Made by a program: the position numbers and the translations under genes. Below, one piece after another: positions 57,605 through 64,000 of a stretch of DNA of 64,000 bases; positions within the stretch are counted from its first letter, which is position 1; every line of letters starts with the position of its first letter. The notes beneath the pieces were generated by a model, which made no database searches, was not told the origin of the DNA, and saw only the letters and a program-made list of their open reading frames with translations. Location of the stretch: the NCBI RefSeq assembly GCF_009755605.1, contig NZ_WPNZ01000014.1, positions 124,001-188,000 of the forward strand, written 5' to 3'. This stretch comes from Streptomyces typhae. Its GTDB lineage: Bacteria > Actinomycetota > Actinomycetes > Streptomycetales > Streptomycetaceae.

Positions 57605-58093
57605 GTGGTCGAGTACCGCATCGACCGGCGCAGCGGCGTCGCCACCTACCTCCAGATCGTCCAGCAGACCCGGCAGGCCCTGCGCCTCGGCCTGCTCGAA
57701 CCGGGCGACAAGCTGCCGACGGCACGCGAGGTCGTCGAGGCCACCGCCGTCAACCCGAACACGGTCCTGAAGGCGTACCGCGAGCTGGAGCGCGAGGGCC
57801 TGGTCGAGGCCCGCCGCGGTCTCGGCACCTTCGTGCGCAGGTCCCTCGGCGGCGCCCCGGCCGACACCCCGCTGCACGGCGAGCTCCTGGAGTGGGCCAC
57901 CCGGGCGCGCGCCGCGGGCCTGGACCGGGAGGACACGGCGGCGCTGTTCGCGGCCGTCCTGGAGGAGAAGTTCCCGCAGCCGCACGCCGCGCCGGAGCAG
58001 GCGGTCCCGCAGCCGCAGCCCCCGCCGGAGCGGACGCTCCCGCAGCCCCAGTCCGTACCGCACGGCACAACCACCGAAGGGGACCCCGCATGA
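57605..58093 (+). CDS. GntR-family (YtrA-type) repressor
   Basis: 162 residues. The winged helix (YLQIVQQTRQALRLGLLEPGDKLPTAREVVEATAVNPNTVLKAYRELEREGLVEAR) is followed by a short helical dimerisation tail typical of the YtrA subfamily, then Pro/Gln/Ala repeats (PQPHAAPEQAVPQPQPPPE). GTG at 57605 directly after the palindrome; an open frame upstream runs through the palindrome and is rejected. Its stop overlaps the ATPase ATG. YtrA regulators usually control adjacent ABC genes, as here. Confidence 0.9.
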   Translation: MVEYRIDRRSGVATYLQIVQQTRQALRLGLLEPGDKLPTAREVVEATAVNPNTVLKAYRELEREGLVEARRGLGTFVRRSLGGAPADTPLHGELLEWATRARAAGLDREDTAALFAAVLEEKFPQPHAAPEQAVPQPQPPPERTLPQPQSVPHGTTTEGDPA

Positions 58094-58989
58094 CCGACAC
58101 CGCCATCGAGGCGGCCGACCTCACCCTGGCCTACGGCCGCCGGCGCGAGCCCGCCCTGCGCGGCTGCTCGTTCCGCCTCGCCACCGGCCGCGTCTGCGCC
58201 CTCGTCGGTCCCAACGGCGCGGGCAAGTCGACGCTGCTCGCGCTGGCCGCGGGCCTGCTACGGCCGACGTCCGGCCGGCTCGCCGTCCTCGGCACCACTC
58301 CGGCCGCCGCCCGGCCCAGGGTCGCGTACGTGGCTCAGGACAAGCCTCTCCACCCTGGGCTCAGCGTCGCCGAGACGCTCCGGCTCGGCGCCGAGTTGAA
58401 CGCGGGGTCGTGGGACGCCGCACTCGCCGCCCAGGTGGCGGCCGACGGCGAGCTCGACCCGGGTGCCCGCGTGCGCTCGCTCTCCGGCGGCCAGCGCACC
58501 CGCCTAGCGCTCGCCCTCGCGCTCGGCAAGCGAGCCGAACTCCTGCTCCTGGACGAGCCGATGGCGGATCTCGACCCCCTGGCCCGCAACCGCCTGATGG
58601 GCACCCTGATGGCCGAGGCCGCCGAGCACGGCACCACGGTCGTGATGTCGTCCCACATCATCGGTGAACTCGCGGACGCCTGCGACCACTTACTGCTCGT
58701 ATCAGGCGGCCGGGTGCGGCTCGGTGGCGGCATCGACGACCTGGTGCACGCCCATGCCCTGGTCACCGGCACCGGCCGGGTGGCCGACCTGGCTCGGCAC
58801 ACGGTGGTGGAGTCCCGCGCCACCGGCCGCGGCCTGACCGCCCTCATCCGCACCGACGGCCCGGTGGACCCCGCCTGGGACGTCGAAGAGCCCTCCCTGG
58901 AGGAACTGTTGCTCGCTCATCTGCGCGCGCCGGACGCTCCCGCGCTGATCACCCCCGGCACCACCCCGACCCGGGCGGTGGCCGCGTGA
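58090..58989 (+). CDS. ABC transporter ATPase
   Basis: 299 residues. Walker A GPNGAGKST, signature SLSGGQRTRLALA, Walker B LLLLDEPMADLDP, switch SSHIIGELA. The ATG overlaps the GntR stop (ATGA). It pairs with the following permease as an ABC-2-like exporter under GntR control. The substrate is unknown; YtrA-linked systems often respond to cell-wall stress. Confidence 0.92.
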   Translation: MTDTAIEAADLTLAYGRRREPALRGCSFRLATGRVCALVGPNGAGKSTLLALAAGLLRPTSGRLAVLGTTPAAARPRVAYVAQDKPLHPGLSVAETLRLGAELNAGSWDAALAAQVAADGELDPGARVRSLSGGQRTRLALALALGKRAELLLLDEPMADLDPLARNRLMGTLMAEAAEHGTTVVMSSHIIGELADACDHLLLVSGGRVRLGGGIDDLVHAHALVTGTGRVADLARHTVVESRATGRGLTALIRTDGPVDPAWDVEEPSLEELLLAHLRAPDAPALITPGTTPTRAVAA

Positions 58990-59924
58990 GCGCACCTCTG
59001 CTGAGCGGGACCCGCTGGGCCGTCCTGCGGCTGCACCGCGGGGCGCTGTGGGGAGCGGCGGCCTTCGCCGCGCTGGCCGTCCTCTGCACGGAAGTGCTCC
59101 GCCGCAGCGCGGAACACGCGGGAGCGGGCACCTTCCTCGGCTTCTCCGACCCGGGCACGTTCCTCGGGCAGTACCAGGAGAAGACCACCCTGGCGGTCCT
59201 GCTGTTTCCGGCCGTCATCGGCGCCTTCGTCGGCGGCCCGGTCCTCGGCCGCGAACTGGAGTCGGGGATCGACAAGTTCACCCTGACCCAGTCGGTCACG
59301 CCGAAGCGCTGGCTGACGGCCCGGCTCAACCTGTGCGCGGCCCTCGCGGTGGGCTCCGCGCTCGCCGCCCTCGTGGTGTTCCGGCTCTCCACCTCGGACA
59401 CCATAGGCACCATGACCGCGCAGAACTGGATGCTGCGCGGCACCTACGAATCAACCGGCCCGGTCCTGGTCGCGTACTGCCTGTTCGCCGTGGGAACCGG
59501 CGCGCTGGCCGGGCTGCTGCTGCGCCGCACCCTGCTCGCCGTCGTCGCCGCGGGCGGTCTCACCGGTGCTCTGATGCTCGCGCTCGGCACCCTCCGCTGG
59601 GACCTGTATCCGGTTGCCACGGCCACCGGAGCGGCGACGGACGCTGCGAACGTCAGGATCCCAGGGCTGCCCACCGGGTCGTTCCTCGTGGAGAACGGGG
59701 TGCTGAACCCCGCGGGTGAACGCTTCGACGACCTCCACTGCCTCCCCGAGGCGGCACCGGGCACCGACTGCCCGGCGGACACCCGCGTCGCGGGCTGGTA
59801 CGCCGACTACCACCCCCGCTCCCACTTCTGGTACGTACAGCTCATCGAAACCGGCATCGTCCTCGCCCTCGCGGCAGCGGCGACGTACGGGGCATTCTGG
59901 ATCCTGCGCCGCCGCACCCCCTGA
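58986..59924 (+). CDS. ABC transporter permease
   Basis: 312 residues with about six hydrophobic segments and a long extracellular loop (about 215-275) containing two Cys (DLHCLPEAAPGTDC). The start GTG overlaps the ATPase stop as GTGA. LFPAVIGAFVGGPVLGRELESGIDKFTLTQS and PKRWL mark the coupling region. Third gene of the GntR operon. The terminator follows. Confidence 0.88.
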   Translation: MSAPLLSGTRWAVLRLHRGALWGAAAFAALAVLCTEVLRRSAEHAGAGTFLGFSDPGTFLGQYQEKTTLAVLLFPAVIGAFVGGPVLGRELESGIDKFTLTQSVTPKRWLTARLNLCAALAVGSALAALVVFRLSTSDTIGTMTAQNWMLRGTYESTGPVLVAYCLFAVGTGALAGLLLRRTLLAVVAAGGLTGALMLALGTLRWDLYPVATATGAATDAANVRIPGLPTGSFLVENGVLNPAGERFDDLHCLPEAAPGTDCPADTRVAGWYADYHPRSHFWYVQLIETGIVLALAAAATYGAFWILRRRTP

Positions 59925-59940
59925 GAGCCCGGCCCGTGGT

Positions 59941-59972
59941 CGCCTGGGGGTTCCGATGCGACCCCCCAGGCG
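59941..59972. terminator. Terminator after GntR-ABC operon
   Basis: CGCCTGGGGG (59941-59950) and CCCCCAGGCG (59963-59972) form a 10-bp GC stem. Confidence 0.8.
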
Positions 59973-60134
59973 TCATGTCGGCGTAACCATTGATTCAGAC
60001 AGCCTTGCGAAGCTCAGGCAATGCAGCCCCCCACCGAGTCCACGCCGGACGGAGCGCGCCCGAACGGTAAGGCCCGTCCCGCGCCCCAGGGCTCCGGCGC
60101 GCCCGGAAGGGGTGCGGCGCGGAAGAATAGGTCC

Positions 60135-62432
60135 ATGAGCGAGCCCACCGCGCAGTCCGAAGCCAAGAACACCGCCGCAGCACACACGGACGACGCCGCC
60201 GCGAACGGCGTGCGGCACGCGCAGCCGTCCGTCGGCTCCCTCGCCGCGCACCGGCCGCACACCATCGCGGCCACCGTCTCCGACCTCGACCCGGACATCG
60301 ACGCCGACCTGGACGCGTACGACGAGGAGGCGCAGGCGGGCTACGGCGGCGCGGAGCTGCCGCAGGGCCGCTTCCTGGACCGGGAGCGCAGCTGGCTCGC
60401 CTTCAACGAACGCGTCCTGGAGCTCGCCGAGGACCCGAACACGCCCCTCCTGGAGCGGGCCAACTTCCTCGCCATCTTCGCCTCGAACCTGGACGAGTTC
60501 TTCATGGTCCGCGTCGCGGGCCTGAAGCGGCGCATCGCGACCGGCGTCGCCACCCGCTCCGCGTCCGGCCTGCAGCCCCGCGAGGTCCTGGAGCTGATCT
60601 GGTCCCGCAGCCGCGAGCTCATGGCCCGGCACGCCGCCTGCTACCAGGAGGAGATCGCCCCGGCCCTGGCCGACGAGGGCATCCACGTGGTGCGCTGGCA
60701 CGAGCTCACGGACAAGGAGCAGTCCCGGCTCTACACCCTCTTCATGCACCGGATCTTCCCGGTCCTCACTCCGCTGGCCGTCGACCCGGCGCACCCCTTC
60801 CCGTACATCTCGGGCCTGTCCCTGAACCTCGCCGTGGTGATCGAGAACCCGGTCACGGGCCACGAGCACTTCGCCCGCGTCAAGGTCCCGCCGCTCCTCT
60901 CCCGCTTCCTGGAGGCCTCCCCGCAGCGCTACGTCCCCATCGAGGACGTCATCGCCGCGCCCAAGCACCTCCAGGAACTGTTCCCGGGCATGAACATCAA
61001 GCAGCACCACATGTTCCGGCTCACCAGGAACGAGGACCTGGAGGTCGAGGAGGACGACGCCGAGAACCTCCTCAAGGCCCTGGAGAAGGAGCTGATGCGG
61101 CGCCGCTTCGGACCGCCGGTGCGCCTGGAGGTCGAGGAGTCCATCGACGAGGAGGTCCTCAACCTGCTGATGCGGGAGCTGAAGATCGGCGAGTCGGAGG
61201 TGCACCCGCTGCCGGGCCCCCTCGATCTCACGGGCCTCTTCGCCATCGCGGGCCTCGACCGGCCCGAGCTGAAGTACCCGAAGTTCGTGGCGGGCACCCA
61301 CCGCGACCTCGCCGAGGTCGAGTCGGCGTCCGCGCCCGACATCTTCGCGGCGCTGCGCGGCGACCACGACGTGCTCCTGCACCACCCCTACGACTCGTTC
61401 TCGACGTCCGTGCAGGCCTTCCTGGAGCAGGCGGCCGCCGACCCGGACGTGCTCGCCATCAAGCAGACGCTGTACCGCACCTCGGGCGACTCCCCCATAG
61501 TCGACGCCCTCATCGACGCCGCCGAGTCCGGCAAGCAGGTCCTCGTCCTGGTGGAGCTGAAGGCCCGCTTCGACGAGCAGGCCAACATCAAGTGGGCCCG
61601 CAAGCTGGAGGAGGCCGGCTGTCACGTCGTGTACGGCCTGGTCGGTCTGAAGACGCACTGCAAGCTGTCGCTCGTGGTCCGCCAGGAGGGCGACAACCTC
61701 GTCCGCTACTCGCACGTGGGCACCGGCAACTACCACCCCAAGACCGCCCGTCTGTACGAGGACCTGGGCCTGCTCACCGCCAACCAGGAAGTCGGCGCGG
61801 ACCTCTCCGACCTCTTCAACCGGCTTTCGGGCTACTCCCGCCGCGAGACCTACCGGCGGCTCCTCGTCGCCCCCAAGTCGCTGCGGGACGGCCTGATCAC
61901 CCGCATCAACCGGGAGATCCAGCACCATCGCGGCGGCCGTCCCGCCTACGTCCGCATCAAGGTCAACTCGATCGTCGACGAGGCGATCATCGACGCGCTG
62001 TACCGCGCCTCGCAGGCCGGGGTGACGGTGGACGTGTGGGTGCGGGGGATCTGCGCGGTGCGGCCGGGCGTCGCGGGCCTGTCGGAGAACATACGCGTGC
62101 GGTCGGTGCTCGGCCGCTTCCTGGAGCACTCCCGGCTCTTCGCCTTCGGCAACGGCGGTGAGCCCGAGGTGTGGATCGGCAGCGCCGACATGATGCACCG
62201 CAACCTCGACCGCCGGATCGAGGCGCTGGTCAGGGTGGCGTCCCCGGCCCACCGGGCCACCCTGAACCGGCTCCTGGAGACCGGCATGTCGGACACCACG
62301 GCCTCGTGGCACCTGGGGGCGGACGGCAACTGGACGCGGCACGCCACGGATCCGGACGGCCAGCCCCTGCGGAACGTACAGGAGATGCTCATAGACGCCC
62401 GGAGGCGCCGGCGTGGCACAGCAACACCATGA
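60135..62432 (+). CDS. ppk: Polyphosphate kinase
   Basis: 765 residues from the ATG at 60135. It reversibly makes polyphosphate from ATP. Family landmarks: DRERSWLAFNERVLELA, FASNLDEFFMVRVAGLKRR, HHPYDSFSTSVQAFL, the phospho-His region YSHVGTGNYHPKTARLYEDL and GSADMMHRNLDRRIE. A frame extends to an ATG at 60021, adding 38 low-complexity residues; S. coelicolor Ppk as I recall begins like the shorter form. ppk is under PhoP in S. lividans; I see no clean GTTCACC repeat here. Confidence 0.95.
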   Translation: MSEPTAQSEAKNTAAAHTDDAAANGVRHAQPSVGSLAAHRPHTIAATVSDLDPDIDADLDAYDEEAQAGYGGAELPQGRFLDRERSWLAFNERVLELAEDPNTPLLERANFLAIFASNLDEFFMVRVAGLKRRIATGVATRSASGLQPREVLELIWSRSRELMARHAACYQEEIAPALADEGIHVVRWHELTDKEQSRLYTLFMHRIFPVLTPLAVDPAHPFPYISGLSLNLAVVIENPVTGHEHFARVKVPPLLSRFLEASPQRYVPIEDVIAAPKHLQELFPGMNIKQHHMFRLTRNEDLEVEEDDAENLLKALEKELMRRRFGPPVRLEVEESIDEEVLNLLMRELKIGESEVHPLPGPLDLTGLFAIAGLDRPELKYPKFVAGTHRDLAEVESASAPDIFAALRGDHDVLLHHPYDSFSTSVQAFLEQAAADPDVLAIKQTLYRTSGDSPIVDALIDAAESGKQVLVLVELKARFDEQANIKWARKLEEAGCHVVYGLVGLKTHCKLSLVVRQEGDNLVRYSHVGTGNYHPKTARLYEDLGLLTANQEVGADLSDLFNRLSGYSRRETYRRLLVAPKSLRDGLITRINREIQHHRGGRPAYVRIKVNSIVDEAIIDALYRASQAGVTVDVWVRGICAVRPGVAGLSENIRVRSVLGRFLEHSRLFAFGNGGEPEVWIGSADMMHRNLDRRIEALVRVASPAHRATLNRLLETGMSDTTASWHLGADGNWTRHATDPDGQPLRNVQEMLIDARRRRRGTATP

Positions 62433-63681
62433 GATGACGGCGGGCGAGGCCCTGTCGGTCTACCTGCAGGACCAGGCGACCGACTTCCTCCGCTCGCTGC
62501 GGCTGCACCGCGAGTCCTCGACCGACGCGCAGGGCGCGGAGGAGTCCCTCGCGGCGGCTCGGGCGCTGCGGCGCGCGTCCCGCCGCGTCGGTGCCACGCT
62601 GCACACGTTCCGGCCGCTCCTCGACCCGGAGTGGACGGAGTCCCTGCGGCCCGAACTGGCATGGCTCTCCGGCACCCTGGCCCGCGAACACGCGTACGCC
62701 GCCCGCCTGGAACGCCTCCTGACAGCCCTCCACCGCCTCTCGACACCACCTCCGCCGACGCCACCGGAACCGGCGCCGGCACCCGTGGCGGTACCGGTAC
62801 CACTGCCGACAGTCCCCCACCCGGCCCCGGCGGCGGTCGCCGCCACTACGGCGGTCGGCACTTCTGCCGGGGGCGCTTCGGCCGGGGGCACTTCCGCCAG
62901 GGGCGCCGCCGCTGGGGGCAGTTCCGCTGTGGGCAATCGTCCCGCAGGGCGGGACGGGTGGGCACAGCTGACACCGCCGGGTACGCGTGACGTAAGGCCG
63001 AGCACAGCCGCCGCGGGCCCAGGGGCCAGGCCAAGCCAGAACTCACCGGCAAAGAAACCTTCCGGCCCCCTCGCAGTAGGCGCAGCCAAAGCGGCCGCCC
63101 TCCTGGAACGCCAGCTCACCCTGGCCCGCACGAGGGCCCACTCCGCCGCCCTCCAGGCCTTCGGCTCCTCCCGCTTCCACGCGGTGGCGGACAACGTGGC
63201 CGTCCTCGCCAGCGAGGTCCCGCTCCGCGCGGCCCCGGACGCGGACCTCAAACCCCTGGCCGCGGCGGCCGAGTACCACCTGGCGGAGGCGGTGGCCTGG
63301 CTCCCCCTGGTCCAGGCGGGCCTCCCGTACAACGCGGAGGCCCTGGTCCACGGCCTGGCCGCGGACACCGCGCCGGACGCCCAGGACGCTCCCTGGCTGA
63401 AGGTCCGCTCCCTGCTGCGCCTGCACCGCTACGCGCAGGAGGTCGTCGACGGCGACACGGCGCCGGACACCCGCCTCGTCCTCGCGGGCCAGGCCCTGGA
63501 CCTGCACCGCGAGGCCGCGGAAGCGGCGGAGGCAGCGGCGTCGGCGGCCCGCACGCCCCGCATCGCACCGGCCACGGCGTACGCACTCGGGGTGCTGCAC
63601 GCCGACCAGCGGCACGAGGTGGAGGCGGCCCGGTTCGCCTTCCAGCGGGCGTGGCTGCGCGAGTCGGTGACCACGCGGTGA
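62413..63681 (+). CDS. CHAD-domain protein
   Basis: 422 residues. CHAD helical regions flank a long Ala/Gly/Pro/Thr linker (about 105-205): TAGEALSVYLQDQATDFLRSL early, and FGSSRFHAVADNVAVLASEVP, YHLAEAVAWLPLVQAGLPYNAEALVHGL later. Conserved His/Arg residues of CHAD bind polyphosphate. The GTG at 62413 follows GGAGG and lies 20 bp inside ppk, so it is coupled to ppk. Polyphosphate binding or granule association is inferred. Confidence 0.9.
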   Translation: MAQQHHEMTAGEALSVYLQDQATDFLRSLRLHRESSTDAQGAEESLAAARALRRASRRVGATLHTFRPLLDPEWTESLRPELAWLSGTLAREHAYAARLERLLTALHRLSTPPPPTPPEPAPAPVAVPVPLPTVPHPAPAAVAATTAVGTSAGGASAGGTSARGAAAGGSSAVGNRPAGRDGWAQLTPPGTRDVRPSTAAAGPGARPSQNSPAKKPSGPLAVGAAKAAALLERQLTLARTRAHSAALQAFGSSRFHAVADNVAVLASEVPLRAAPDADLKPLAAAAEYHLAEAVAWLPLVQAGLPYNAEALVHGLAADTAPDAQDAPWLKVRSLLRLHRYAQEVVDGDTAPDTRLVLAGQALDLHREAAEAAEAAASAARTPRIAPATAYALGVLHADQRHEVEAARFAFQRAWLRESVTTR

Positions 63682-64000
63682 CCCGGGCACCGGGGCTGGT
63701 CCGGGCGGCGGGCTGCGTGCTGTGGCGCCCGGCCACCGCCGCGGGGCACATCGAGGTGGCCCTGGTCTACCGGCCGAAGTGGAACGACTGGTCCTGGCCC
63801 AAGGGCAAGCTCGACCCCGGCGAGACGCCGTCGCAGGCGGCGGTGCGCGAGGTCGAGGAGGAGACGGGTATGACGTGCCGTCTGGGGGCCGCGCTGCCCA
63901 CGGCCCGCTACACCGACGCGAAGGGCCGCCCCAAGGAGGTCCACTACTGGGCGGCCGAGGCGACCGGGGGCGAGTTCACGCCCAACGACGAAGTGAGCCA
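63678..64000 (+). CDS. Nudix hydrolase (MutT-like), truncated by window end
   Basis: The GTG at 63678 overlaps the CHAD stop (GTGA). The first 107 codons show AGCVLWRPATAAGHIEVALVYR and a full Nudix box GKLDPGETPSQAAVREVEEETG. Streptomyces homologues usually carry a C-terminal histidine-phosphatase domain after the Nudix part; that region lies past the window end. It is probably the third gene of a ppk-CHAD-nudix operon. The substrate (8-oxo-dGTP, diphosphoinositol or dinucleoside polyphosphate) is unknown. Confidence 0.9.
   Translation, partial: MTRAPGLVRAAGCVLWRPATAAGHIEVALVYRPKWNDWSWPKGKLDPGETPSQAAVREVEEETGMTCRLGAALPTARYTDAKGRPKEVHYWAAEATGGEFTPNDEVS

Overview
The window is high-GC actinobacterial chromosome, almost certainly Streptomyces. 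The gene content and order (carD, phoP-phoR/phoU, mtpA, gpm, mshA, NlpC/P60 hydrolase, RsbU-type phosphatase, devE-devA, devB, rsiG, dtd, nur, sseA, glnR, htrA-like protease, mshD, ppk) match the conserved core region around SCO4232-SCO4143 of S. coelicolor as I remember it. Supporting signs are GTG/TTG starts, GTGA/ATGA start-stop overlaps, many leaderless promoters (TANNNT 6-8 nt before the start codon), strong G/C third-position bias, and no transposases, integrases, rRNA, tRNA or CRISPR that I could see.

Layout. 0-7.8 kb: start of ispD (cut by the window edge), carD, a lipoprotein gene, the phosphate regulators phoP-phoR diverging from phoU across two PHO boxes, the Cys-rich mtpA, a lipoprotein with a tail-tube-like domain, and gpm. 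8-17.5 kb: MFS transporter plus toxin-antitoxin-like pair, mshA with a YbjN-like gene, a methyltransferase, a secreted NlpC/P60 hydrolase, a response-regulator/PP2C protein, DUF2516, and a histone-like Lys/Ala-tailed protein. 17.5-28.3 kb: XRE regulator, drug-type ABC exporter, DUF4097, TetR/peroxiredoxin pair, a PLP ammonia-lyase, HelD-like helicase with divergent TetR, and an XRE-DUF397 pair. 28.3-34.1 kb: phosphotransferase and the developmental dev cluster. This has two paralogous GntR regulators (devA, devB), each leaderless and each divergent from a 61-62 aa membrane protein across a shared operator; devE abuts devA; a third, membrane-anchored protein carries the same C-terminal domain as DevA/DevB. 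34.4-44 kb: asparaginase, rsiG (anti-sigma-WhiG with two c-di-GMP motifs), dtd, ygfZ-like gene, nur, nitrobindin, small membrane proteins, and sulfur genes DUF1416-sseA preceded by a cysteine-attenuator leader peptide. 44-57.5 kb: MoaD-like and hydrolase genes, glnR behind a translationally coupled mini-ORF, lacI, htrA-like protease with a two-component system, an ABC-F protein, LmeA-like protein, 5'-nucleotidase, a five-copy repeat array, and mshD. 57.5-64 kb: GntR-ABC transporter operon under a long palindrome, ppk, CHAD protein, and a truncated Nudix gene.

Themes. Phosphate control (phoPR, phoU, ppk, 5'-nucleotidase) sits with nitrogen control (glnR), mycothiol synthesis (mshA, mshD), metal control (nur, mtpA) and development (dev genes, rsiG, RsbU-type phosphatase). 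The best candidate for something under-described is the dev cluster: one degenerate phospholipase-D-like domain in three proteins, plus duplicated tiny membrane proteins under a common operator. Other less obvious items are the cysteine leader peptide, a 33-codon membrane peptide next to nitrobindin, the glnR mini-ORF, a half-site array upstream of DUF4097 with no visible regulator, and dispersed extragenic repeats. All functional statements rest on reading the sequence and remembered family knowledge; no searches were run.
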